DNA from: CAZFDT01 sp964518335
GTDB lineage: Bacteria > Planctomycetota > Phycisphaerae > Phycisphaerales > Phycisphaeraceae
Direction of reading: 5' to 3'
Assembly: GCA_964518335.1 (NCBI GenBank)
Contig: CAZFDT010000048.1
Span: 1 to 37,741, forward strand
Length of the DNA: 37,741 nucleotides
Shown here one piece after another: positions 7,959 to 16,966 of the stretch (positions are counted from its first letter, which is position 1; the number at the start of each line of letters is the position of its first letter). The position numbers were made by a program, and so were the translations under genes. Under the pieces are notes generated by a model. The model was not told the origin of the DNA, did no database searches, and was given only the letters and a program-made list of their open reading frames with translations.

Positions 7959-10058
7959 TCATTCACCGGCGGCATGCCGCGCCTCGATTCCGACGCGCAG
8001 CTGCTCCGAATTGTGCGGCAGAGCGCCAAGGTCGGGCGCCTTGTCCTTCTTCGATCGCAGCGGGTCCGGCCACTGCTCCGGCAGCTCGATGCCGGCACCG
8101 ATGGCGGGGCTGTTCGGCTGGAGGCGGTAGTCGTTGGTGGCCTTCCGTGACCGATCGAACCGGACGAATCGTGGGTCGGCCGCGACGGAGTTGGCGTCCC
8201 AGCCGGCCGGGTACTTGTCGCGATTGGCCTGAGACTTGGGACTGTTGCGGATGTCCAGGAAGAAATTCGCGTCGGGCGCAGTGCTGATACCGGCGTGCCA
8301 ATGCAGGTTCGCGTCGAAAGCCAGATTCGGTGTTCGATCCGACTCACTGAACTTGGGCCGTGGATATTCGCCGATACCAGTCGTGTAAATGAAGAGATTG
8401 TTGAACACGCGACGTTCGGCATCGGGATGCAGGTGCTGCACGCAGCCGGAGGCGTAGCTACCTGACGCATGCTGGGCCGGCACGACCGCGGTGTTCTGGT
8501 AGAAATGGATGTTCTCCATGTGCAGAATGTGGTTAGGGTTATGGACCAGCCACATCCCGTGACCGGCGAACACGTTGCCCGTGGGGCGTTTGGGCATTGG
8601 CCGGTGGAACTGCAGCGGCTTGCGCATGTCGATCACGTTGCGGAAGATGTAGATGTCGCCGCCGGGCCCGCCGCGGGCGTGTCCGCCGAACGCCGCGACG
8701 CAGGTTCGCACCAGGTTCTGATAGATGAACAGTTGGTCCGCGACATACGGCGTGGGACCGCTGACGTATATGGCGTCATCCTGCATGTTGTCTACGAGAT
8801 TGTGGTGAAAGTGGATGTCGCGTCCGCCCAGATAAACGCCGTCGTGGCCGTCGGTGAACTCGCAGTAGGCGATCTCCCAGTCGTGGTTGAAGGGGTGGGC
8901 AAACGTCTCGAATTCCTGGTAGCCCTCAGTCACCAGCACGGCGTGCGTGGGCAGCCGCGCGATGTGACGCTTGGGCTCGGTCTCCCGGTAGCCCATGCCG
9001 GAGGACCCCCCGATTTCCGCCGGCGCCACGCCATCGACGAAGGGCGGGTAGATCGATCCCGAGTAGGCATAGCTGCAGTTCTCGGTGCGCCACGCCCACG
9101 GTGGAATCATCCCGTACACGCCACAGTGCGTCATCTTCATCGGCCCCGTGTTCTTCGCCCACACCCCGTACGTGCCGCAGTAGATTGTGCAGTAATCAAA
9201 CTCGATGCCCACGCCAAACACCAGGTCCACCGTGCGATAGCCGCCCCCGCGGAACACCAGGTCCTGGAACTTCACGTACATCGCCTGATCGACGTACAGC
9301 GGCGTGGCGTTGAACGGTGCAATCACCAGTGGCAGCTTGCGCGGATCGGTCTGGCCCCGATAGTGAACCAGGTCGATGTCCACGTCCGGCGGAAGCGCCA
9401 GCTTCGTATGAGCCAGCCGCGCGTGGATGTATCCCGTGTGCTTGTCGTAATAGATCCCCGGCCCGCAGTACATGGGCTCGATCATCGTCTGCTTGTTGGG
9501 GATCCATGTCTCGTTTTCCGCACGCAGGTCCATCAGGTACCAGTAGGTCTGCAGCCCGATCATCGAGTCGCCGAACAGGCCCACGACGTCGCGGATGTTC
9601 TTGTAGGGGCGCGTCGAGCGGTACTCGCCTTCGGCGCCACCCTCGAACGGCTCCCACGCCGTCTGGGGCGACTCCTGGAACTCGCGAAAGCCCCCGTCGA
9701 TAATCGCCAACTCGCCGGGATACGCGCGGATCGTGATCGGCTTGTCCACCGTCCCCGCCACCGCGCAGTACAGGTTCTCGAAGTAGGTGCCCTCGCGCAG
9801 CAGCAGCGTGTCGCCAGGCGAAAGCTGGCGCACCGCGTGGTTTACGCTCCGCCATGGCCGCTGCACCGTGCCGTCGCCAGCATCGTCGCCGGCGTTCGGG
9901 TCGACGTAGTAATTTGGCCCCTCGCCCAGCGCCCGTTCACGCCCCACCGGGAGCGGACGCTGCGGCGGATGCGAGGCAAACTCGGCGACGACAGGATCGG
10001 CGGTGAGGGTTGCGGTTACCATGGCGAACAGTCCAATGAGGTAAGTACGGAAGGTCAT
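7959..10058 (-). CDS. Secreted right-handed parallel beta-helix protein (pectate-lyase-like fold)
   Basis: 699 residues. The start at 10058 is preceded by GGAAAGGG and gives a signal peptide (MTFRTYLIGLFAMVTATLTA). A longer frame to 10232 exists but lacks these features. Near residue 50 it has YYVDPNAGDDAGDGT and then PWRSVNHAVRQLSPGDTLLLREGTY, the opening of DUF1565/beta-helix proteins. After that come repeated short strands with H, N and G turns (IEFDYCTIYCGTYGVWAKN, IHFHHNLVDNMQDDAIYV, IYIFRNVID), typical of right-handed beta-helices in polysaccharide lyases and hydrolases. It is probably extracytoplasmic and acts on, or binds, the same polymer as the PL26-like protein. I see no residues that fix a lyase family. 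The gap to the upstream Rid gene is 26 nt, consistent with one transcript. Confidence 0.75.
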   Translation of the reverse strand: MTFRTYLIGLFAMVTATLTADPVVAEFASHPPQRPLPVGRERALGEGPNYYVDPNAGDDAGDGTVQRPWRSVNHAVRQLSPGDTLLLREGTYFENLYCAVAGTVDKPITIRAYPGELAIIDGGFREFQESPQTAWEPFEGGAEGEYRSTRPYKNIRDVVGLFGDSMIGLQTYWYLMDLRAENETWIPNKQTMIEPMYCGPGIYYDKHTGYIHARLAHTKLALPPDVDIDLVHYRGQTDPRKLPLVIAPFNATPLYVDQAMYVKFQDLVFRGGGYRTVDLVFGVGIEFDYCTIYCGTYGVWAKNTGPMKMTHCGVYGMIPPWAWRTENCSYAYSGSIYPPFVDGVAPAEIGGSSGMGYRETEPKRHIARLPTHAVLVTEGYQEFETFAHPFNHDWEIAYCEFTDGHDGVYLGGRDIHFHHNLVDNMQDDAIYVSGPTPYVADQLFIYQNLVRTCVAAFGGHARGGPGGDIYIFRNVIDMRKPLQFHRPMPKRPTGNVFAGHGMWLVHNPNHILHMENIHFYQNTAVVPAQHASGSYASGCVQHLHPDAERRVFNNLFIYTTGIGEYPRPKFSESDRTPNLAFDANLHWHAGISTAPDANFFLDIRNSPKSQANRDKYPAGWDANSVAADPRFVRFDRSRKATNDYRLQPNSPAIGAGIELPEQWPDPLRSKKDKAPDLGALPHNSEQLRVGIEARHAAGE

Positions 10059-10084
10059 GAACAGCCCTTTCCAAGCATGCGAAT

Positions 10085-10576
10085 TCATGCTTTCAATCGG
10101 AAGATCATCTCGACCTCGACGCTGACGCCCGCGGGCAACTGCGCCATGCCCAGCGCGGTCCGTGCGTGCCTGCCGGCCTCGCCGAACACCGCGTAGACGA
10201 GCTCCGAAGCACCGTGAATCACCTGGCTGCACTCCTTGAAGTCCAGGTCGGCATTGACATAGCCAGTCAGGCGCAGGACGCGGTCCACCCGGTCGAGACT
10301 GCCCAGTGCGTCGCGCAGCGTGCGCAACAGGGCCGCGGCGGCGATCTCGGCGCCCCTCTTGGCTTGCTCGATGCTCACCTGCGACGGAACCTTGCCCACC
10401 ACCTTCTTCTCCTTGTCAACGGGATCGGTCGAGGTGTGACCGGAAACGTATGCGGTCGTGCCGTCGATCACGACCTTTTCCATGAAGGGCGGCGGGGATC
10501 CGCCGGATTTCTGATCGAGCGAGTAGCCCTTGCTCAGCAGCACCTCTTCGCGTTCGCTAATTTGCGTAGCTGGCAT
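10085..10576 (-). CDS. Rid (YjgF/chorismate-mutase-like) family protein
   Basis: 163 residues from the ATG at 10576, preceded by AAGGAG; upstream codons to 10648 are probably untranslated. The sequence has the long-Rid pattern: YVSGHTS near the middle, GKVPSQVSIEQAKRGAE, DRVLRLTGYVN, HGASELVYAVFGEAG, HARTALGMAQLP and VSVEVEMIF. RidA-type proteins hydrolyse reactive enamine/imine intermediates. This longer subtype (about 150-165 residues, YjgF_endoribonc-like) is common beside catabolic genes and has no firm reaction. There is no signal peptide, so it is cytoplasmic. It sits between the M19 gene (77 nt upstream) and the beta-helix gene. A link to sugar-acid catabolism is an inference from location only. 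Confidence 0.85.
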   Translation of the reverse strand: MPATQISEREEVLLSKGYSLDQKSGGSPPPFMEKVVIDGTTAYVSGHTSTDPVDKEKKVVGKVPSQVSIEQAKRGAEIAAAALLRTLRDALGSLDRVDRVLRLTGYVNADLDFKECSQVIHGASELVYAVFGEAGRHARTALGMAQLPAGVSVEVEMIFRLKA

Positions 10577-10652
10577 CGGATGAATCTCCTTGTGTGTGAA
10601 ACCATGGGCGAGAATCGAAACAGACAACGGTTGGTCGTCGGCAAGCACCGCC

Positions 10653-11846
10653 TTAATCCGGAAGTGCTTCGAATACGATTCGACGGAGGTTGGTGTAGCC
10701 GAGTTTGTGTACCTCTTCGGCCGAATACCCTCGTTCGCGCAGCGACTTCACGAGGGCGGGCAGTTGATCGGCCGTCTGAACGCCTCCGCAGGTGTTGCCT
10801 AGGGCGTAGTCACTGCCCAAGCACACGTGGTCCACGCCCGCGACCTCGACCATGTGCTCGATGTGCTCGATCAGCGATTCGAGTTGTGCCCGCGGCGGCT
10901 CGATGCCGTCTTCGACGGCCCCGCCCACTGAACGCGACCACTTCCACGGATCGTAGCGCTGCTCCAAGAACTCGTAGGGATTGACGTAGCGTTTGCGCAT
11001 CACGCCCACCCGCTTCTTGACCTCGGCAATTATCGCGGTGCGCCGGGGATCCTCGCTGACATGAGTCGAGAGCAGTTGCGAGGCAAAGTGAACACCCGCC
11101 ACGCCTCCGGTCGCGGCGATGGCCCGCAACTGGTCGTCGGTCCGATTGCGCGTCGTGTTAACCAAGGCTCGCGCGCCGGTGTGCGAGTCGAGGATGGGGC
11201 GGCGGGCGATGCGAAGTATGTCGCGGAAGCTTCGATCGCTGGCGTGCGCCGTGTCCACCAGCATCGACATCCGCTCCATTTCCCGGATGACATCCTTGCC
11301 CAACGCCGTCAGGCCCGGGGCGCCGGGCAGGTTGTAATGACCGCCAATCGCGGCCTCGCGCACGAGCGGGTGCATCCCTGTAACACCCATGCGTGCATAC
11401 GAACGCAACGTCTGGAGTGATCCATTGATCCAGCAGCCCGTGATGTGGAGCACTATCGCCAGCTTGTCCTGCTCCTCGGCCTGCAGCAGATCGGCCTTGC
11501 GTCGGACGAAAACGCAACGTGAATCGGCGCCGGCTGATTCCACGACGGCATCGATGCAGCGCAGCATGTATTCCACGCCCAGTGAGCCGGCGAACAGTTC
11601 CGGATCATTTATCCCGTGCGAGAGACAGACCAGCTTGACGCCGCCCTTGATCATCTGGGCGACGCTCGCCTGCATGTAGCTGGTCTTGGCGATTGGACCG
11701 GTGAAGTAGCTCTGTGCCGACACGTTGCCCTCGGCCGTCACCAACAGATGTGGATTCACGTAGGACAGACCTAACGGTTGCAGTCGGACCGGCGTTGTAC
11801 TGGACGGCTTGGGTCGGGGACGGCTGCGGACGGCGACGGGGGCCAT
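10653..11846 (-). CDS. M19 (membrane/renal dipeptidase-like) family protein, divergent metal site
   Basis: 397 residues. The start at 11846 follows AAGGAA. The C-terminal two thirds match peptidase M19: VDTAHASDRSF (His201), PILDSHTGARALVN (His222), RNRTDDQLRAIAATGG and VDHVCLGSDYAL (the conserved Asp). However, the N-terminal HxD metal pair is not visible, and the bridging Glu of the usual GxEGG is replaced (LHITG, Thr136). The paralogue at 21793-22956 shows the same changes, so this is a family trait rather than decay. Dipeptide hydrolysis is therefore doubtful; hydrolysis or binding of another amide, ester or lactone is possible. No signal peptide is evident. It is the first gene of a minus-strand group with the Rid, beta-helix and DUF4838 genes. 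Confidence 0.8.
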   Translation of the reverse strand: MAPVAVRSRPRPKPSSTTPVRLQPLGLSYVNPHLLVTAEGNVSAQSYFTGPIAKTSYMQASVAQMIKGGVKLVCLSHGINDPELFAGSLGVEYMLRCIDAVVESAGADSRCVFVRRKADLLQAEEQDKLAIVLHITGCWINGSLQTLRSYARMGVTGMHPLVREAAIGGHYNLPGAPGLTALGKDVIREMERMSMLVDTAHASDRSFRDILRIARRPILDSHTGARALVNTTRNRTDDQLRAIAATGGVAGVHFASQLLSTHVSEDPRRTAIIAEVKKRVGVMRKRYVNPYEFLEQRYDPWKWSRSVGGAVEDGIEPPRAQLESLIEHIEHMVEVAGVDHVCLGSDYALGNTCGGVQTADQLPALVKSLRERGYSAEEVHKLGYTNLRRIVFEALPD

Positions 11847-12029
11847 GGGTCACATTCCTTTGAAGGTTTGCTTCAACAACATTTCTGCAATTCGGTCATC
11901 GTGCGGCGCGGTTTTCATTGCCTCGAGCATGAATACGCCGACATCGGCAGACCGATAGCACCCTCACCGCAGCCCGGCCTGATGGTGACGACGAGCAACC
12001 GACTGATCTTGTCCTGAATCCGACCGCCG
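11847..12029 (-). promoter_or_regulatory. Intergenic region upstream of the M19-1 gene with a half operator
   Basis: 183 nt between the regulator stop and the M19 gene. ATTTCTGCAAT at 11881-11891 repeats the ATTTCTGC flank-plus-half-site of the strong operators at 18790 and 37494, but its second half is lost. TGCTTCAACAA at 11869-11879 is another half match. No convincing -35/-10 pair was found, so regulation of this operon by the local repressor is only suggested. Confidence 0.2.
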
Positions 12030-13196
12030 CTAAATCGACTCGGCCCTTTCCTGCTGAGCGACCACCGCATCCCTGCCTACGGTTTTCTCATCCCGATCGT
12101 AGGGGAGCCTTCTGACATTCAATGACATTATTGGCGTCGGCGCCGTCTGGACGAATCGGCACTCGAAGTCCAGTCGCCAGGAATGCAGTCGATCCTGCTG
12201 GCGTTCGAGAAGCCGATTCATCTCTTCGATGCCGGGCACGACCAGATCATCGCTGGCCAACAAGCGATCCCATTTGACGACAGAGACCGACTCGGCGATC
12301 TCGAGGCCCTGAGGCATTGGGACGGGGGCGAAAAGCATCTTGCCTCGATCCTGTTCGCGAGCCATGTATTCGCTGATCAGGAGTGAGCTGGACCAGTCCT
12401 GCACGATGTACGCCGCTCGATCAGAATGAGATTGTCGCAGTCGTTTGACGGCGGCGCTCACGCTGTTGAGCCGGACAGGGCACAGGTAGAGCGAGCCATC
12501 GCTGGGCGAGAATTCCTCGAGAGCGCGCGAATAGCCACGGATCATCTCTTGCCCTACCTCGTACTGCAGATTGGCGGGGTCGGCATCAAGCCAGACGGGC
12601 CATCGATCGGCCTTGATCAACTCGCGCGTCATTTCATACGCCAGGTGATCGGCGCAGATCCCCACGTGCGGCACGTGGGCCGGCACCGGCCGATTGCCCA
12701 GCAACATGTAGGGGATCGCGAACTCGTCGAAGAACAGAGTGTGGTGCTTGCGCACCCGGCCGTAGAGGAAATACCCCTCAACGGATCGGCGGGAGATCAT
12801 TCGCGGAACGTGCCCGCGCACCAAGTCCTCGATTTCTACCTGCTCAACGATCAGTTCATATCCCAGCCGCTGGGTGTGGCGCTGCAGCGAGAAGGTCGTC
12901 TCTCGCAGCATCGGCGATTCGAACCCCTGCATGTCCACGGCCAACAATCCGAGCCGATGCGCGCGCCCGTGCTCGCTGCCCTGGTCATTGGGTGTCGTCA
13001 GAAAAGTCCCTTGGCCTTGACGTCGCTCGATTAGGCCTTTGCGGAAAAGGCAGTCGTTGGCGAGACGAATCGTGCCATAGGACACGCCAAGACGCTGAGC
13101 GAGCTCCCGTTCAGACGGTAAGGCGTCACCGGGCTTGAGACCCTGCGCCTTGGCAACCGCTTCGATCTGCATAGCTATGCGGTGGTACTTCGCCAT
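12030..13196 (-). CDS. GntR-HTH / LacI-effector hybrid transcriptional regulator
   Basis: 388 residues. The ATG at 13196 follows GAGGAA; the longer frame to 13430 is not needed. Residues 1-70 are a GntR winged helix-turn-helix (LPSERELAQRLGVSYGTIRLA, then GLIERRQGQGTFL). Residues 80-385 match the periplasmic-binding-protein-like effector domain of LacI/GalR regulators (RLGLLAVDMQ, QRLGYELIVEQ, VEGYFLYGRV, IPYMLLGNRPVP, DHLAYEMTRELI). This hybrid layout is that of AraR, a sugar-responsive repressor. It sits centrally in the locus. A perfect TGCT-N3-AGCA palindrome lies in its own promoter (13216-13226) and in front of most neighbouring operons, so it is the best candidate to bind them and to repress itself. 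The effector is probably a mono- or oligosaccharide of the degraded polymer (inference). Confidence 0.9.
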   Translation of the reverse strand: MAKYHRIAMQIEAVAKAQGLKPGDALPSERELAQRLGVSYGTIRLANDCLFRKGLIERRQGQGTFLTTPNDQGSEHGRAHRLGLLAVDMQGFESPMLRETTFSLQRHTQRLGYELIVEQVEIEDLVRGHVPRMISRRSVEGYFLYGRVRKHHTLFFDEFAIPYMLLGNRPVPAHVPHVGICADHLAYEMTRELIKADRWPVWLDADPANLQYEVGQEMIRGYSRALEEFSPSDGSLYLCPVRLNSVSAAVKRLRQSHSDRAAYIVQDWSSSLLISEYMAREQDRGKMLFAPVPMPQGLEIAESVSVVKWDRLLASDDLVVPGIEEMNRLLERQQDRLHSWRLDFECRFVQTAPTPIMSLNVRRLPYDRDEKTVGRDAVVAQQERAESI

Positions 13197-13215
13197 GGAT
13201 CCGCGATTCCTCTTG

Positions 13216-13261
13216 TGCTTAGAGCAGTGGCATGGTATCACATCCATGCCGATGCGGTCAA
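13216..13261 (-). promoter_or_regulatory. Regulator promoter with autoregulatory operator TGCTTAGAGCA
   Basis: On the minus strand TTGACC (plus 13256-13261) and TACCAT (plus 13232-13237), 18 nt apart, form a plausible promoter for the regulator. The perfect palindrome TGCT-TAG-AGCA at 13216-13226 lies just downstream of the -10, at the expected transcription start, a classical place for repression. Confidence 0.55.
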
Positions 13262-13378
13262 GACCTTGGTGCCCTACCGCGTGAAATCGGCCGATGACGC
13301 AATGATTAATGCGTGTTTCGCACTCTGCAGTCTGAACTGCCCGCTGTGCCAAACCCCCGAGTCTACAACGTGCCTGAG

Positions 13379-13389
13379 TGCTTATAGAT
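13379..13389. promoter_or_regulatory. Operator-like site TGCTTATAGAT before the sulfatase operon
   Basis: Matches 9 of the 11 positions of the TGCTTATAGCA consensus; the second half-site is imperfect. It lies 43 nt before the GTG start of the sulfatase and overlaps an in-frame upstream GTG at 13378. That supports the later start and suggests control of the sulfatase-oxidoreductase-AKR operon. Confidence 0.5.
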
Positions 13390-13431
13390 GCTGGATCGCC
13401 GCCCATTTCCGGCTTTTGCGGAGCCCGCAAC

Positions 13432-14874
13432 GTGCAATCAGATTTGAACGTCGTTCTGATCGTGACGGATCAGTTCCGCGCCGACACGCTAGGCATCAGC
13501 GGTCATCCGCTGGTTCAGACGCCGAACCTCGATGCTCTGGCCAGCGGCGGGTGCCGCTTCCGTCGCGCCTACGCTGAATCGCCCACCTGTATCCCGGCGA
13601 GGCGGTCGCTGATCTCCGGGACCGCGCCGGCGGCCAACGGTATGGTGGGCTACCGCGGCGACGTGCCGTGGGATCCGTCCCACACGCTGCCCGGTGAACT
13701 GTCGCGTCACGGCTATCAGACGCAACTGGTCGGCAAACTTAATCTCCACCCGCCCAGAAAGCGCTTCGGCTTTGACCATCTGGTGCTGTCCGAAGCCACA
13801 CGTGGCAACGACGACTACAACGAATACCTGATCCAGAACGGCGTCACCTATCCTCGTGCCGGCGTTGCCCACGGCGTCAATTCCAACGGATGGGTCGGCC
13901 GCCCAAACCATCTCCCCGAGCACCTGACCCATGCCTTCTGGTGTACCAGCCGAGCCATAGAGTTCATCGAAAAACGGGACCCGAGTTGTCCGTTCTGCCT
14001 CAATCTCTCGTTCATCGATCCTCATCCCCCGTTTACACCGCCTGCGTTCTACTACGACCGCTATGTCCAGATGGACCTGCCCGAGCCGGTGGTCGGCGAC
14101 TGGTCCGAACGTGCCCCGCACCCGCAGAAAGGATTGCCGGTCGCATCGGGTCGCATTCATCTGGACCGTCATGCGATGCAGCAGATGCGAGCAGCGTATT
14201 ACGGGATGGTCAACTTCGTCGACGACCAGATCGGCAGATTGCTCAATCACTTGGGCGACCGCGGCTTGCTTCGCAAGACGCTCATCGTGTTCACGTCCGA
14301 CCACGGCGAGATGCTGGGCGACCATGGACTTTTTCGGAAGGGCCAACCGTTCCAGGCGTCGGCCAATATCCCCTTGATTGTCAAGGGTACGGCGGAGTTG
14401 GCTATGCGGGAGGGACACGTGAGCGACGATCCGGTGGGCCTGCAGGACGTGATGCCGACGATTCTAGACCTCGCCGGCATCGCCGTGCCCGAAACCTGCA
14501 CCGGGCGAAGTCTGGCCGGGCTGATGCGCGGCGAAAGCCGGACGCCGCGCGAATTCCTCCACGGCGAGCATGCTCGCCACGCCGACACGCACGACGGCAT
14601 GCACTACATCGTTGACCAGCGGTTCAAGTACATCTGGTTCAGTCGGTCCGGCGCCGAACACCTGTTTGATCTGATGAATGATCCTTGCGAACTCCGCGAT
14701 CTTTCGTCGTCGGCCGAACACACCCAAAACCTGTGGCAACAGCGCCGCCGGCTCGTTGACGTGCTGAAGGACCGGCCCGAACCATTCGTCCGCAATGGCG
14801 AGTTGGCGTGCGGGGTCGAACATGACGATCTCGTTCCCGGCTACGAACCGTCCAGCATGTTCCCGTTCCGTTGA
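13432..14874 (+). CDS. Cys-type sulfatase (arylsulfatase family S1), no signal peptide
   Basis: 480 residues from GTG 13432, preceded by GGAG at 13420-13423. The longer frame from 13378 would run through the operator-like site. The metal-binding start NVVLIVTDQFRADTLG, the formylglycine motif CIPARRSLISG (Cys53, C-x-P-x-R) and TSDHGEMLGDHG are all present, so an active sulfatase is expected once Cys53 is converted by a maturase encoded elsewhere. It removes sulfate esters, here presumably from a carbohydrate. No signal peptide is visible with either start, which points to a cytoplasmic enzyme acting on imported sulfated oligosaccharides. The Gfo/Idh/MocA gene follows 29 nt downstream. A second sulfatase is encoded at 34832-36313, again without a leader. 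Confidence 0.9.
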   Translation: MQSDLNVVLIVTDQFRADTLGISGHPLVQTPNLDALASGGCRFRRAYAESPTCIPARRSLISGTAPAANGMVGYRGDVPWDPSHTLPGELSRHGYQTQLVGKLNLHPPRKRFGFDHLVLSEATRGNDDYNEYLIQNGVTYPRAGVAHGVNSNGWVGRPNHLPEHLTHAFWCTSRAIEFIEKRDPSCPFCLNLSFIDPHPPFTPPAFYYDRYVQMDLPEPVVGDWSERAPHPQKGLPVASGRIHLDRHAMQQMRAAYYGMVNFVDDQIGRLLNHLGDRGLLRKTLIVFTSDHGEMLGDHGLFRKGQPFQASANIPLIVKGTAELAMREGHVSDDPVGLQDVMPTILDLAGIAVPETCTGRSLAGLMRGESRTPREFLHGEHARHADTHDGMHYIVDQRFKYIWFSRSGAEHLFDLMNDPCELRDLSSSAEHTQNLWQQRRRLVDVLKDRPEPFVRNGELACGVEHDDLVPGYEPSSMFPFR

Positions 14875-14903
14875 TGGCATTCCACCGACGCCGAGGCCAG
14901 CCG

Positions 14904-16007
14904 ATGATGCATCCGATGGCCAATCAAGCCGAGTCCACGTGTGGTGAGCGCCTGCGCTGGGGCGTGCTGGGTACGGGTCGAATCGCCCGGCGGTTTGCCG
15001 AGGCGCTCCGAGTCTCCCGGCGAGGTACCCTTCATGCCGTCGCCAGCCGCACGATGCAGGCGGGTCGCGTTTTCGCAGACCAGGTGCCCGTGCCGCGGAT
15101 TCATGTCGGCTATGACGCGTTGCTTGGCGATGCGCATGTCCAGGCAGTTTACATCGCGCTTCCGAATCACCTCCACGCTCCATGGGCCATCGCGGCGGCC
15201 GAGGCCGGCAAAGACATCCTCCTCGAAAAGCCCTTCGCCCTGTCGGCGGCGCAGTGCGATGCCGTCCTGAATGCGGTCCAGCTTCGCGGCGTGTTCCTGA
15301 TGGAAGGTTTCATGTACCGGGGCCATTCCAACACGAAGCGCTTGTGCGAGGCGATCCGCGGCGGCGTGATCGGTCAGGTGAAACTGATCGAAACCGTGTT
15401 CGCCTCGGCGATGAACCTGGCGCCGGACAATATCCGGTTGCGCAACGAAGCCGGTGGTGGCGCGATCATGGACTTGGGCTGCTACTGCGTCTCGATGGCC
15501 AGACTGATCGCCGGCGCGGCACGCAACCGCGACTTTGACGATCCGATCCGTGTCGAAGGCGTCGGCGTGATCGATCGGAACGATCATGTGGATCATCAGG
15601 CCGTGGCGTCGCTCGAATTCGCCGGCGGCATCATCGCGCAGTGCCTCGCGGGCATTCGCGTGCCCGTCGGCAAAATCGCTCGGATCTGGGGCACCGAAGG
15701 TCACATCGAGGTAAACAACCCGTGGTTCCCCAACGCCGAAGACAATCAGATCGTGTGCGTCGATCGCGGGGGAAATCGACAGACGATCAGCCAACCCGAT
15801 CCGTCGAATCTTTACGCACAGGAAGCCGATGCGGTCGCGGCTTATCGGGATAAAGGGCAAGCGGCGCCCCCATATTTGAGTTGGGACGATAGCCGTGGCA
15901 ACCAGAGAACAATCGATCGCTGGCTCGCGTGCATCGGCCTGCGATTCCCCGACCAGGACCGAACGCAATTCTCAGGCGACCCGGCCGGGATGGACCCGCA
16001 GCCATGA
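14904..16007 (+). CDS. Gfo/Idh/MocA family NAD(P)-dependent sugar oxidoreductase
   Basis: 367 residues. The ATG at 14904 follows GAGG (14893-14896). Earlier in-frame codons at 14871 and 14874 overlap the sulfatase stop and remain possible. The Rossmann motif WGVLGTGRIARRF lies at about residues 18-30. YIALPNHLHAPWAIAAAEAGKDILLEKPFAL carries the EKP motif of the family, and MDLGCYCVSMARLI follows in the substrate domain. Members oxidise or reduce sugars, inositols and trans-dihydrodiols using NAD(P). Here a sugar released from the polymer is the likely substrate. The stop overlaps the next AKR gene as ATGA (16004-16007), which argues for translational coupling in one operon with the upstream sulfatase. 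Confidence 0.88.
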   Translation: MMHPMANQAESTCGERLRWGVLGTGRIARRFAEALRVSRRGTLHAVASRTMQAGRVFADQVPVPRIHVGYDALLGDAHVQAVYIALPNHLHAPWAIAAAEAGKDILLEKPFALSAAQCDAVLNAVQLRGVFLMEGFMYRGHSNTKRLCEAIRGGVIGQVKLIETVFASAMNLAPDNIRLRNEAGGGAIMDLGCYCVSMARLIAGAARNRDFDDPIRVEGVGVIDRNDHVDHQAVASLEFAGGIIAQCLAGIRVPVGKIARIWGTEGHIEVNNPWFPNAEDNQIVCVDRGGNRQTISQPDPSNLYAQEADAVAAYRDKGQAAPPYLSWDDSRGNQRTIDRWLACIGLRFPDQDRTQFSGDPAGMDPQP

Positions 16008-16966
16008 GATATGGCCAGATCGACCGCGTCAGCAAACCGTTGTCACGGATTGTGCTGGGCACATTGCCGATCACGACGGACGACCTCCATGATTCCTTCG
16101 AGCTTCTCGATCGCTTCGTCGCGGAAGGCGGCACCTGCATCGAGACCGCTTGGAACTACCAGCAGGGCCGTTCGGAGACCGCGGTGGGCCAATGGCTCAA
16201 ACGGTCTGACGTGCGCCGGCGCGTGGTCATCGTTACCAAAGGAGGCCAGCCACCGAACTGCCACCCGGAGGGCATACGGCGCCAACTCCAGCAATCGCTC
16301 GAACGGCTGGGTCTTCCCGGCATCGATCTTTACCTCGTCCACAAGGACGATCCTACCGTGGACGTCGGCGCGTTTATTGACTGCCTGAACGAACTGGTGG
16401 AACGCGGATGGATGACGGCGTTCGGCGCATCGAATTGGTCCACACAGCGAATCGACGAGGCGAATGACTACGCCTCACGCCACGGCTTGGCGAGCTTCGT
16501 GGCCGCAAGCCCGCATTTCAGTCTCGCTGAATGGACCGAGCCGCCATGGGACGGATGCATCCATGCCCGCGACGCCGAGTCCTTCGCCTGGTACCAACGG
16601 ACGCAGATGCCTTTGCTTGCATGGTCGAGCCAGGCGCACGGATTCTTCGCTCAACCGCCCGGTGGAAGCGCGGGCAGCACAACGGAGCTGCCCCATCACA
16701 ACCGCGTCTGGCTGACCCAGGGCAACCAGCGGCGGCTTGAGCGGGCATGGCACGTGGCACACCGTCACAACGCCTCGGCGATGCGCGTGGCGCTGGCGTA
16801 TGTGCTGTGTCAGCCGATCAACGCTTTTCCCATCATCGGCCCCAGAACGGACGCGGAATTGCTGGACTCGTTGGCGGCAGTGGACCTGCCGTTTAGCTCG
16901 GAGGAACTGGACTGGCTTGATCTGAAGCGGGATCAGCTTCCTCAGGATCCACGCAGCGGAAGCTGA
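16004..16966 (+). CDS. Aldo/keto reductase (AKR-1)
   Basis: 320 residues from the ATG at 16004, which overlaps the previous stop (ATGA). AKR features are present: IETAWNYQQGRSE (Tyr52), VVIVTKGG (the catalytic Lys), YLVHKDDP (the His), GASNW, and IGPRTDAELLDSL near the end. The usual catalytic Asp of DTAxxYG is Glu47, a conservative change that sets this copy apart from the two other AKRs in the window. Proteins of this group oxidise or reduce sugar hemiacetals and aldehydes with NADP. It is the third gene of the sulfatase operon. Its 3' end overlaps the convergent AKR-2 gene by 74 bp. Confidence 0.85.
   Translation: MRYGQIDRVSKPLSRIVLGTLPITTDDLHDSFELLDRFVAEGGTCIETAWNYQQGRSETAVGQWLKRSDVRRRVVIVTKGGQPPNCHPEGIRRQLQQSLERLGLPGIDLYLVHKDDPTVDVGAFIDCLNELVERGWMTAFGASNWSTQRIDEANDYASRHGLASFVAASPHFSLAEWTEPPWDGCIHARDAESFAWYQRTQMPLLAWSSQAHGFFAQPPGGSAGSTTELPHHNRVWLTQGNQRRLERAWHVAHRHNASAMRVALAYVLCQPINAFPIIGPRTDAELLDSLAAVDLPFSSEELDWLDLKRDQLPQDPRSGS

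Noticed and set aside
8469..10196. 575-codon plus-strand open frame
   Set aside because: Antisense to the beta-helix and Rid genes, whose motifs are clear; the plus product is a typical high-GC shadow.
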